From assembly GCA_009691645.1 (NCBI GenBank), contig SIAT01000014.1, forward strand, positions 1 to 18,441: DNA of 18,441 bases, written 5' to 3'. Shown piece after piece: positions 6,227 through 17,067 of the stretch (position 1 is its first letter; the number at the start of each line of letters is the position of its first letter). Made by a program: the position numbers and the translations under genes. Under the pieces are notes generated by a model. It did not search any database, was not told the origin of the DNA, and was given only the letters and a program-made list of their open reading frames with translations. The DNA comes from Pedosphaera sp. (GTDB taxonomy: Bacteria; Verrucomicrobiota; Verrucomicrobiia; Limisphaerales; SIAT01).

Positions 6227-6559
6227 TTATTTGTCGGTGAGAACGATCTTGATGTGGCAGTTGCGCTTAATGATCGGGCCAGCGGATCCGCGGGCCTTCG
6301 GTGTAAAGCGCTTCCACGAGGTAGCAGTGCCGGCCACGGCTTCCTTCACGCGAAGGCTTTCTGGCTTGGCACCGTTGTTGTTCTCGGCGTTGGCAATAGC
6401 CGACTTGAGAGTCTTGGCCACGAGCCGAGCAGATTTGCGCGGGACGACGGCGAGCACAGCCTGCGCTTGCAGCGCGGACAACCCCTGGATCTGACGGACG
6501 ACCTCGCGCATCTTCTGCGCGGACATCCGGACATTCTTGGCGATGGCGTGGACTTCCAT
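6227..6559 (-). CDS. rplV: 50S ribosomal protein L22 (uL22)
   Basis: L22 lines the nascent-chain exit tunnel, where its beta-hairpin tip contributes to macrolide action and peptide stalling. The 110-residue product is of normal length. It begins MEVHAIAKNVRMSAQKMREV and has the helix VRQIQGLSALQAQAVLAVVP, then KSARLVAKTLKSAIANAENN. The C-terminal hairpin contains RFTPKARGSAGPIIKRNCHI, the family signature. It starts 5 bases after the rpsS stop. Confidence 0.97.
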   Translation of the reverse strand: MEVHAIAKNVRMSAQKMREVVRQIQGLSALQAQAVLAVVPRKSARLVAKTLKSAIANAENNNGAKPESLRVKEAVAGTATSWKRFTPKARGSAGPIIKRNCHIKIVLTDK

Positions 6560-6564
6560 AACGT

Positions 6565-6846
6565 CTACTTGGCTTCGGCTTTGGCGGTGTGAGCGCCGTG
6601 CTTCTTGAACGTGCGCGTCGGCGAAAATTCACCGAGGCGATGGCCGACCATGTTCTCGGTCACGAACACGGGGTTGAACACCTTGCCGTTGTGCACGGTA
6701 AAGGTCAGGCCGATAAAGTCGGGCGTGATCATCGAGCGGCGCGACCAGGTCTTGATCGGCGTCTTCAAGTTCACAGCCTTGGCCTTCTGGATTTTATCCA
6801 GCAGGTGCTGGTCCACAAACGGACCTTTTTTAATCGAGCGTCCCAT
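6565..6846 (-). CDS. rpsS: 30S ribosomal protein S19 (uS19)
   Basis: S19 binds 16S rRNA in the head with S13, close to the A-site tRNA. The 93-residue product begins MGRSIKKGPFVDQHLLDKIQ. It has TWSRRSMITPDFIGLTFTVH, HNGKVFNPVFVTENMVGHRL and the signature end GEFSPTRTFKKHGA. Length is typical (about 90-95). It starts 7 bases after the rplB stop. Confidence 0.98.
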   Translation of the reverse strand: MGRSIKKGPFVDQHLLDKIQKAKAVNLKTPIKTWSRRSMITPDFIGLTFTVHNGKVFNPVFVTENMVGHRLGEFSPTRTFKKHGAHTAKAEAK

Positions 6847-6853
6847 AGATTAA

Positions 6854-7699
6854 TTATTTCTGCTTCATCGGACGGCCATCGCGGCGGACCACGATGAACC
6901 GGTTTGAAATCTTCGTTTTGATACGGGTCTTATAACCCTTCGTGATGACACCCCACGGCGTGACCGGATGACCACCACCGGAAGTCTTACCTGCGCCACC
7001 ACCCATCGGATGGTCCACCGGGTTCTTAGCAACGGCGCGAGAGAGCGGGCGGATGCCGCGATGACGAGCCTTGCCGGCCTTGCCATACACTTGCTTCTCG
7101 TGATCGGTGTTGCCGACCTGACCAATGGTCGCGTAGCAAACCTCGTTCACCTTGCGGATTTCACCCGAAGGCAGACGCAACTGCGCGAAACCGTCGTCGC
7201 GCGACATCAGCGTGGCCGCACCGCCGGCGGAACGAACCATCTGTCCGCCGCGACCCGGGGTCAGTTCGATGTTGTGCACGGCCAGACCGACCGGAATATT
7301 CTTCAATAGCAGCGTATTGCCCAACTCAGGCGGTGCCGTCGGGCCGCTCATCAGCGTGGCGCCAATCACGAGACCGTTCGGGGCGATGATATAACGCTTC
7401 TCCCCATCCTTATACTCGAGAAGGGCGAGGCGAGCCGAACGGATCGGATCGTATTCGACAGCCGTGACCGTGGCCGCGATGCCGTGCTTGTTCCGCTTGA
7501 AATCCACGTTGCGAATCTTCTGCTTGTGACCGCGGCCAATGCCGCGCGCGGTGACGCGTCCGTAGCAATTGCGGCCACCCGTCTTCTTGCGGGTGAAAAC
7601 GAGGCTCTTCTCCGGACGCGACTTGGTAATCTCCTCGAACGAGGAGAGCGCGATGTAACGCGTGGAGGGCGTGAGTGGTCTAAAAGTTCTGACAGCCAT
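6854..7699 (-). CDS. rplB: 50S ribosomal protein L2 (uL2)
   Basis: L2 is a primary 23S rRNA binder that reaches the peptidyl transferase centre and joins the subunits. The 281-residue protein has the usual two-domain form. An N-terminal OB-like domain carries RKKTGGRNCYGRVTARGIGR and GHKQKIRNVDFKRNK. The C-terminal SH3-like domain carries VHNIELTPGRGGQMVRSAGG. The segment KNPVDHPMGGGAGKTSGGGH holds the conserved His that is linked to peptidyl transferase assembly. The end, YKTRIKTKISNRFIVVRR, is family-typical. It starts 8 bases after the rplW stop with a weak ribosome site. Confidence 0.98.
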   Translation of the reverse strand: MAVRTFRPLTPSTRYIALSSFEEITKSRPEKSLVFTRKKTGGRNCYGRVTARGIGRGHKQKIRNVDFKRNKHGIAATVTAVEYDPIRSARLALLEYKDGEKRYIIAPNGLVIGATLMSGPTAPPELGNTLLLKNIPVGLAVHNIELTPGRGGQMVRSAGGAATLMSRDDGFAQLRLPSGEIRKVNEVCYATIGQVGNTDHEKQVYGKAGKARHRGIRPLSRAVAKNPVDHPMGGGAGKTSGGGHPVTPWGVITKGYKTRIKTKISNRFIVVRRDGRPMKQK

Positions 7700-7707
7700 A
7701 AGTCAAA

Positions 7708-7989
7708 TCAGGTGAGCTGGATTTTATCGCCCTTATTAAGGGTCACGATGGCCTTCTTCCAATCGGCAGCCTTACCCGCCTGCTTGGTGCGCTGGCGGCG
7801 GGCCTTGCCGGTGATATTCTGAGTGTTAACGCGGAGCACTTTCACTTTGAAAAGCTCCTGCACAGCCTGCCGGATCTGCACCTTGTTCGCGCGGCGGTCG
7901 GCCACCACGGTGTACTGGTTGTTCCGTTCGGCCTGCGTGCTGCCCTTTTCGGTCAGGCGCACGGTCTTGATAACATCGAAAGCATTCAT
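7708..7989 (-). CDS. rplW: 50S ribosomal protein L23 (uL23)
   Basis: L23 sits at the exit of the polypeptide tunnel and docks trigger factor and SRP. The 93-residue product is of normal length. It begins MNAFDVIKTVRLTEKGSTQA and has ADRRANKVQIRQAVQELFKV followed by KVLRVNTQNITGKARRQR, the strand-helix core and tunnel loop of L23. The ATG at 7989 follows the rplD stop by 8 bases, and the TAAGGA at that stop provides the ribosome binding site. Confidence 0.97.
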   Translation of the reverse strand: MNAFDVIKTVRLTEKGSTQAERNNQYTVVADRRANKVQIRQAVQELFKVKVLRVNTQNITGKARRQRTKQAGKAADWKKAIVTLNKGDKIQLT

Positions 7990-7997
7990 GGCGTTCC

Positions 7998-8621
7998 TTA
8001 CTTGAGGCGCTGGTCGAGCTGCTCGAAGGCGGCGCGGCTGAAAACGAGCTTGTCGCAGAGCAGCACCTGATAGGTGTTGAGCGAGTCGCTGGCGACCATC
8101 TCCACTCCCGGCAGATTGCGGGAGGCGAGCTGCAGATTCTTGTCGGGCTGCGCGGCGACGAGGAGGGCGGTGCCGCCATCAATCTTCAACGCAGCGAGCA
8201 CAGCGGCGAACTCCTTCGTCTTCGGCGAAGCGAGCTTGAAATCGTCCACCACCATCACGTCGCCGGCCTTCAGACGCTCACTGAGCGCTTTGCGCAAGGC
8301 GAGTTGGCGGGTCTTGACGTTGACCTTCTTGGAGAAATCACGGGGCTTGGGGCCGAAGACGACACCACCGCCACGCCAGAGCGGCGAGGCGAACGAGCCA
8401 GCGCGAGCGCGGCCGGTGCCCTTCTGCTTCCACGGCTTCTTGCCGGTGCCGTTGACATCGCCCATCGTCTTGGTGCAGGCAGTGCCGGAGCGCTGGGCGG
8501 CGCGGTAGGCGACCACGGAATCATGCACGGCTTGCGTGCCGAGACCAGTCTCAACCAGAGCGAAGCTCACTTGCAGCTCGCCTTGGCTCTTGCCCTTCAA
8601 ATCGGTGACGGTAAGTTTCAT
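7998..8621 (-). CDS. rplD: 50S ribosomal protein L4 (uL4)
   Basis: L4 has a globular body on the outside of the large subunit and a loop that narrows the exit tunnel opposite L22. In E. coli it also represses the S10 operon and RNase E. The 207-residue protein shows the tunnel loop at about residues 50-80, with KKPWKQKGTGRARAGSFASP, then LWRGGGVVFGPKPRDF. The C-terminal body has RKALSERLKAGDVMVVDDFK. The length is close to the usual 200-210. The ATG at 8621 lies 5 bases after the rplC stop. An E. coli-type L4-responsive leader would lie before rpsJ, but no long leader exists there. Confidence 0.97.
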   Translation of the reverse strand: MKLTVTDLKGKSQGELQVSFALVETGLGTQAVHDSVVAYRAAQRSGTACTKTMGDVNGTGKKPWKQKGTGRARAGSFASPLWRGGGVVFGPKPRDFSKKVNVKTRQLALRKALSERLKAGDVMVVDDFKLASPKTKEFAAVLAALKIDGGTALLVAAQPDKNLQLASRNLPGVEMVASDSLNTYQVLLCDKLVFSRAAFEQLDQRLK

Positions 8622-8626
8622 ACCCG

Positions 8627-9298
8627 TTATTTCTTCTTGGTCGAAACCGCGACAGGAGCGGCGGCTTTCTTGACCTTCTTGGCCGTGCGGATGACGATAT
8701 AATCCCCTTCGGAACCGGGAATCGCACCCTTGATAAGTAGCAGATTATCCGCCTCGCGAACCTGAATGATTTCGAGGTTCTGGTTGGTGCGCTGCACTTG
8801 GCCCATGTGGCCGGGCATCTTCATGCCGCGCATGACGGTGCCGGGGAAAAGGCGCTGACCGATGGCGCCGGAACGACGACGCCAGCCCTTCGCACCGTGC
8901 GTGGCAGGACCGCCGGCGAAATGGTGGCGCTTCATCACACCCTCGAAGCCGCGGCCTTTGGTGACGCCGGTGGCATCCACAAACTCACCGACATTGAAGA
9001 GCGTCGGCCCGACGATATCACCCGGCTTCACGTCCTTGGCGAAATTGCGGAATTCCCGCACGCGCTTCACGGCGGCGCCGTTGTGCTTCTTGATGTGGCC
9101 GAGCAACGGCTTGGTAAGACGGCTTTCCTTTTGGTCATCGAACCCGAGCTGCACGGCGTTATAGCCGTCCTTGCTCCCTTGGGTCTTGACCTGGAGGACG
9201 CGGTTGGGCCCGGCGAGCACCACGGTGACGCAAATGGCATTGCCTTTGGCGTCGTACACGCGGGTCTGCCCCAGCTTTTTTCCAATCAAACCGAGCAT
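8627..9298 (-). CDS. rplC: 50S ribosomal protein L3 (uL3)
   Basis: L3 helps start assembly of the large subunit and reaches the peptidyl transferase centre with a long loop. The 223-residue protein begins MLGLIGKKLGQTRVYDAKGN. It has the bacterial signature region with FVDATGVTKGRGFEGVMKRH, then FAGGPATHGAKGWRRRSGAI and MRGMKMPGHMGQVQRTNQNL, and a Lys/Ala-rich tail. The tail (KKVKKAAAPVAVSTKKK) is somewhat longer than in E. coli (209 residues). The ATG at 9298 is 7 bases after the rpsJ stop, and the stop forms part of the TGAGG ribosome binding site. Confidence 0.97.
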   Translation of the reverse strand: MLGLIGKKLGQTRVYDAKGNAICVTVVLAGPNRVLQVKTQGSKDGYNAVQLGFDDQKESRLTKPLLGHIKKHNGAAVKRVREFRNFAKDVKPGDIVGPTLFNVGEFVDATGVTKGRGFEGVMKRHHFAGGPATHGAKGWRRRSGAIGQRLFPGTVMRGMKMPGHMGQVQRTNQNLEIIQVREADNLLLIKGAIPGSEGDYIVIRTAKKVKKAAAPVAVSTKKK

Positions 9299-9305
9299 AA
9301 AAACC

Positions 9306-9614
9306 TCAAATCTTAATGGTGATGTCCACGCCGGCCGGCAGGTTGAGCTTCTTCAGCTCATCCACGGTCTTCGCGGTGGGGTTCAGGATATCCAGCAGGC
9401 GCTTGTGAGTGCGCTGCTCGAACGTCTCTTGCGACTTCTTGTCGGCGTGCGGCGAGCGCAGCACCGTGTAGCGCTCGGTCTTAGTGGGCAGCGGAATCGG
9501 GCCTGCCACGCGGGCGCCAGTGCGCACGACGGTATCCACGATGTCGCGGGCTGACTGATCCACCACGCGGTGGTCGTAAGCTTTCAAACGGATGCGAATG
9601 CGTTGTGCTGCCAT
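9306..9614 (-). CDS. rpsJ: 30S ribosomal protein S10 (uS10, NusE)
   Basis: S10 is a head protein of the small subunit. As NusE it also pairs with NusB in rRNA antitermination and can link NusG to the ribosome. The 102-residue protein is typical, starting MAAQRIRIRLKAYDHRVVDQ and carrying AGPIPLPTKTERYTVLRSPH (signature region) and SQETFEQRTHKRLLDILNPT, then LPAGVDITIKI. The ATG at 9614 comes only 19 bases after the fusA stop and no clear Shine-Dalgarno sequence is seen. In many bacteria tuf lies between fusA and rpsJ; here it is absent. Confidence 0.98.
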   Translation of the reverse strand: MAAQRIRIRLKAYDHRVVDQSARDIVDTVVRTGARVAGPIPLPTKTERYTVLRSPHADKKSQETFEQRTHKRLLDILNPTAKTVDELKKLNLPAGVDITIKI

Positions 9615-9633
9615 ATTAAAGAGCGATTAAGGA

Positions 9634-11817
9634 TTAGGTGCGGGCAGCGGGTTTCGATTTGGCGCTGTCCAAAATGGTGTTCAAGACGCTGTTGGGAACT
9701 TGTTCGAATGTCAGCGGCTCCATCGAGTAAGAGGAACGGCCCTTGGAGAGCGAGCGGCACGCGGTGGCGTAGCCGAACATCTCGGCCAGCGGCACTTCGG
9801 AAGTGATGATCGTCTGGCCGTTCTTCGATTCCATCCCCTGAATCTTGCCACGACGGCGGTTGAGATCGCCCATCAAATCACCCTGATACTCGTCAGGCGT
9901 GGTGACTTCAACCTTCATGATCGGCTCGAGCAAGATCGGCTTGGCTTTCTTCACCGCATCCTTCAGCGCGAAAATGCCGGCCATCTTGAACGCCAACTCG
10001 TTCGAGTCGACTTCGTGGAATGAACCGTCCACAACCGAGACCTTCAAATCAATCATCTGGAAGCCGGCGTACACGCCGCCTTTAATCGCCTCTTCGATGC
10101 CGTCAATCACCGCTGGAATGTATTCCTTCGGAATGGTGCCGCCGACAATGGCGTTCTTGACCTCGACGCCTTTGCCCTTTTCGTTCGGCTCGACGGTGAC
10201 GCACGCATGGCCATATTGACCACGGCCACCGGACTGGCGAATGAACTTGCCCTCACCCTCGGCCGCAGCGGTAATCGTCTCGCGATAAGCGATCTGCGGC
10301 GCACCTGCGTTCGCTTCGACCTTGAACTCGCGGAAGAGACGGTCGCGGATGATCTCGAGGTGCAACTCGCCCATGCCGGCGATGATCAACTGGCCCGTGT
10401 CCACGTTCGTGAAACAACGGAACGTCGGATCTTCTTCAGCCAAACGCTGCAGACCTTCGGACATCTTCTCGCGGTCGCCCTTGGTCTTCGGCTCGATGGC
10501 CATGGAGATAACCGGCTCGGGGAAGGTCGGCGGCTCGAGAGCCACATCGAAATCTTCGTCGCAAAGAGTGTCGCCCGTCGTGATGTTGCGCAGGCCGACC
10601 AGCGCGGCGATGTCACCAGCGTAGGTGGTCTCGACGTCTTTGCGCTCGCTGCCCTGAATGATTAGGACGCGGCTGACGCGCTCGCGCCGCCGGGTGCGCG
10701 GATTATAAATCGTATCGCCCTTCTTGAGCTGACCGGAATAAACACGGAAGAAGACGAGCTTGCCGACGAATGGATCGGTCCAAAGTTTGAAAGCGAGCGA
10801 GCAAAACTTCTGATTGTCGTCACTGGCGACTTCCACCTTGTTCTCGGTGCCCGGCTCGTGACCCTGCGCGGCAGGAATATCCAGCGGCGAGGGGAGATAA
10901 TCCACCACTGCATCCACTAACACTTGCACGCCCTTTTTCTTGAAGGCAGAACCGCAAAGCACAGGGATAAATTCGATCTTGCAGGTCAGGCGGCGAATGG
11001 CAGCCTTGAGCGTCACCGTGTCAATCGGCTTCTCCTCGAGAATCAGCTCAGCAACCAAGTCATCTTTGTTGGAGACGGCGTCAATCAAATCAGCGAGCGC
11101 GATCTTGGCCTTTTCCTTCAGCTCGGCCGGAATCTCGGTGACCTCGTACTTGAGTCCTTCGTTGGCGACATCGCCCGGGCCCCACACGATAGCCTTCTGG
11201 CTCACCACGTCGATGACGCCCGAAAACTGGTCCTCGGCACCGATGGGGAGGAAAATCGGGAACGCGTATGCCCCGAGTTTCTTGCGCATGTCGGTCAGCG
11301 CATTATCGAAGTTCGCGCCAACACGGTCCATCTTATTGATGAATGCGACGCGGGGAACATTATACTTGGTCGCCTGCCGCCAAACAGTCTCGGACTGCGG
11401 CTGCACGCCGGCCACAGCGCAAAACACGGCCACGGCACCATCCAGCACGCGCATGGAGCGCTCCACCTCGGCCGTGAAATCCACGTGGCCGGGAGTGTCG
11501 ATGATGTTGATGCGGTGCGGAATGCCCGCGAAAGTCTTCTGCAGTCCCTCTTCCTTCTTCTGCGTCCAGTAGCAAGTGACAGCGGCGGAGGTGATGGTAA
11601 TACCACGCTCCCTCTCCTGCTCCATCCAGTCGGTCACCGTATTACCGTCGTCCACGTCGCCGATCTTGTGGATGAGACCTGTATAAAAAAGGATGCGCTC
11701 GGTGGTCGTGGTCTTGCCGGCATCAATGTGGGCCACAATACCAATATTCCGCGTCCGCTCCAGCGTGTATTGCCGGTTCGGCGAGTTCACCGTTTTATTT
11801 GCCTCTACTGCTTCCAT
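9634..11817 (-). CDS. fusA: Elongation factor G
   Basis: EF-G is the GTPase that moves tRNA and mRNA through the ribosome and, with RRF, splits ribosomes. The 727-residue protein has the G domain motifs: AHIDAGKT (29-36), the switch I RGITI (71-75), DTPGH (107-111) and NKMD (161-164). Domain II, III and V features follow, including the domain IV stretch GGRGQYGHACVTVEPNEKGK and a domain V RRGKIQGMESKNG. It is about 20-25 residues longer than E. coli EF-G (704), partly at the N-terminus: the ATG at 11817 lacks a good ribosome site, and a GTG at 11790, preceded by AGAGG, would give a 718-residue product. The sequence reads as a canonical EF-G rather than the divergent EF-G2. A hairpin with a short T run lies upstream, in the 69-base gap from rpsG. 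Confidence 0.97.
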   Translation of the reverse strand: MEAVEANKTVNSPNRQYTLERTRNIGIVAHIDAGKTTTTERILFYTGLIHKIGDVDDGNTVTDWMEQERERGITITSAAVTCYWTQKKEEGLQKTFAGIPHRINIIDTPGHVDFTAEVERSMRVLDGAVAVFCAVAGVQPQSETVWRQATKYNVPRVAFINKMDRVGANFDNALTDMRKKLGAYAFPIFLPIGAEDQFSGVIDVVSQKAIVWGPGDVANEGLKYEVTEIPAELKEKAKIALADLIDAVSNKDDLVAELILEEKPIDTVTLKAAIRRLTCKIEFIPVLCGSAFKKKGVQVLVDAVVDYLPSPLDIPAAQGHEPGTENKVEVASDDNQKFCSLAFKLWTDPFVGKLVFFRVYSGQLKKGDTIYNPRTRRRERVSRVLIIQGSERKDVETTYAGDIAALVGLRNITTGDTLCDEDFDVALEPPTFPEPVISMAIEPKTKGDREKMSEGLQRLAEEDPTFRCFTNVDTGQLIIAGMGELHLEIIRDRLFREFKVEANAGAPQIAYRETITAAAEGEGKFIRQSGGRGQYGHACVTVEPNEKGKGVEVKNAIVGGTIPKEYIPAVIDGIEEAIKGGVYAGFQMIDLKVSVVDGSFHEVDSNELAFKMAGIFALKDAVKKAKPILLEPIMKVEVTTPDEYQGDLMGDLNRRRGKIQGMESKNGQTIITSEVPLAEMFGYATACRSLSKGRSSYSMEPLTFEQVPNSVLNTILDSAKSKPAART

Positions 11818-11837
11818 CTCAATTTCAAATTTAGACT

Positions 11838-11869
11838 AAAACGCCCCGAGCAAAAATCCCCTCGGGGCG
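11838..11869 (-). terminator. Hairpin plus T-run between rpsG and fusA, possible attenuator
   Basis: In coding sense the gap contains arms CGCCCCGAG and CTCGGGGCG, a perfect 9-bp stem (top-strand arms 11842-11850 and 11861-11869) with a 10-base loop, followed at once by TTTTAG. The form is that of an intrinsic terminator on the minus strand, but the T-run has only four residues, so a leaky terminator or attenuator is more likely than a full stop. On the plus strand no T-run follows. It could lower transcription into fusA and beyond relative to rpsL-rpsG, or mark an RNA processing site. Confidence 0.55.
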
Positions 11870-11886
11870 ACCCGTTAATGTCTGTT

Positions 11887-12360
11887 TTACCAGCGGAAGT
11901 GCGCGAATGCTTTATTGGCCTGCGCCGTTTTATGCACTTCGTCCCGCTTGCGGATCGCGTTTCCCTGCCCCATGTAAGCGTCCATGATCTCGGCGGCGAG
12001 GGCTTCCTTCATCGGAATGCCTTTGCGCGCATCGGCGAAATCCACCAGCCAGCGGAGCGCGAGCGAGGCCTGCCGATCAGACGGCACTTCGAGCGGCACC
12101 TGATAGGTGGCACCACCGACGCGACGGGCTTTCACCTCGAGACGCGGCTTGGCGTTGTCCACCGCCTTCTGCAAAATCTCCAACGGGGCGAATCCCGGCT
12201 GCTTCTCCGCGAGAGCGTCGAAGGATCCGTACACGATACGCTGGGCGATGCTGCGAGCGCCACCCTTCATGATGGTGCCGATGAGGCGGCCGACAAGCAC
12301 GCTGGCGTACTTACCATCCGGTCGGACTTGACGTTTGACTGCTTGACGACGACGAGACAT
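11887..12360 (-). CDS. rpsG: 30S ribosomal protein S7 (uS7)
   Basis: S7 starts assembly of the small-subunit head by binding 16S rRNA and sits next to the E-site. The 157-residue protein begins MSRRRQAVKRQVRPDGKYAS. It has LVGRLIGTIMKGGARSIAQR, then KAVDNAKPRLEVKARRVGGA and TYQVPLEVPSDRQASLALRW, and ends KAFAHFRW, a common end for 156-157-residue S7. In E. coli S7 represses the str operon at the rpsL-rpsG gap of about 100 bases. Here that gap is 14 bases, so the E. coli-type site is absent. Confidence 0.98.
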   Translation of the reverse strand: MSRRRQAVKRQVRPDGKYASVLVGRLIGTIMKGGARSIAQRIVYGSFDALAEKQPGFAPLEILQKAVDNAKPRLEVKARRVGGATYQVPLEVPSDRQASLALRWLVDFADARKGIPMKEALAAEIMDAYMGQGNAIRKRDEVHKTAQANKAFAHFRW

Positions 12361-12374
12361 AGGTCAGTTCAAAA

Positions 12375-12764
12375 TCACTTGGCGGCTTTGGGGGCCTTCG
12401 GGCGTTTCACCCCGTACTTGGAACGGCTCACGCGGCGCTTCTCCACGCCGGCCGCGTCGAGCGTGCCGCGCACGATGTGGTAACGGACACCGGGCAAATC
12501 CTTCACGCGGCCACCACGCACGAGCACGATCGAGTGCTCCTGCAAGTTGTGGCCCTCGTCCGGAATGTAGGCGATCACTTCGTACCCGTTCGTGAGGCGC
12601 ACCTTGGCGACCTTGCGCATCGCCGAGTTCGGCTTCTTCGGCGTGCGGGTCATGACCTGCAGGCAGACGCCCCGACGGAACGGCGCGTTCTCCAGCGCAG
12701 GCGCTTTCGACTTGTACTTCAGTTTGTTCCGGCCCTTTCGGACCAGTTGATTAATAGTCGGCAT
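12375..12764 (-). CDS. rpsL: 30S ribosomal protein S12 (uS12)
   Basis: S12 sits at the decoding centre and affects fidelity and the response to streptomycin. The 129-residue protein begins MPTINQLVRKGRNKLKYKSK. It has VCLQVMTRTPKKPNSAMRKV with the Lys (residue 43, matching E. coli K42) linked to streptomycin sensitivity, and GGRVKDLPGVRYHIVRG with Lys88 (E. coli K87). Asp89 corresponds to the residue methylthiolated by RimO in other bacteria. Both lysines are wild type, so no resistance change is visible. The first gene after the 125-base gap from rpoC, it has AGGG 10 bases before the ATG at 12764. Confidence 0.98.
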   Translation of the reverse strand: MPTINQLVRKGRNKLKYKSKAPALENAPFRRGVCLQVMTRTPKKPNSAMRKVAKVRLTNGYEVIAYIPDEGHNLQEHSIVLVRGGRVKDLPGVRYHIVRGTLDAAGVEKRRVSRSKYGVKRPKAPKAAK

Positions 12765-12786
12765 TTTTATTTTGCCCTAAATTCAC

Positions 12787-12816
12787 CCCGTTTTCCGCCA
12801 CTTCCCAACAAACGGG
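12787..12816 (-). promoter_or_regulatory. Inverted repeat in the rpsL leader
   Basis: Top-strand CCCGTTT (12787-12793) and AAACGGG (12810-12816) form a 7-bp inverted repeat with a 16-base loop, so the rpsL leader transcript can fold here. It lies about 23 bases before the rpsL start codon and could affect translation of the str genes. There is no T-run after it, so it is not a terminator. Confidence 0.3.
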
Positions 12817-12822
12817 ATGCGG

Positions 12823-12850
12823 ATGCTAACAAAGGCGTTCTTGGTTGCAA
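12823..12850 (-). promoter_or_regulatory. Weak candidate promoter for rpsL
   Basis: The only gap large enough for a promoter of the str genes lies between rpoC and rpsL. In coding sense a -35-like TTGCAA (top 12845-12850) and a -10-like TAGCAT (top 12823-12828) are 16 bases apart, each 4 of 6 against the sigma-70 consensus. Transcription would begin near 12816, at the edge of the inverted repeat. The match is weak and could be chance in an A/T-rich gap. A -10-like score by eye is all I have. Confidence 0.3.
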
Positions 12851-12889
12851 CAAGTTTCTGAAACTTTTTTGATTCGGACGTCTTTTTTT

Positions 12890-17023
<4,134 letters not shown>

Positions 17024-17067
17024 TTGGTTTTATTCCGGGTTCAGTACCAAAGTTCAGTTGTCAGGGT

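Noticed and set aside
10924..12483. 519-residue open frame on the plus strand across fusA, rpsG and part of rpsL
   Set aside because: It crosses three well-supported genes and their gaps on the opposite strand, with no recognisable motif, so it is a GC-driven shadow.
12852..12866. AAGTTTCTGAAACTT palindrome with a T-run, as a plus-strand terminator
   Set aside because: There is no plus-strand gene for it to end, the stem is short and A/T-only at its base, and the minus-strand reading has no T-run. It may be a chance palindrome.
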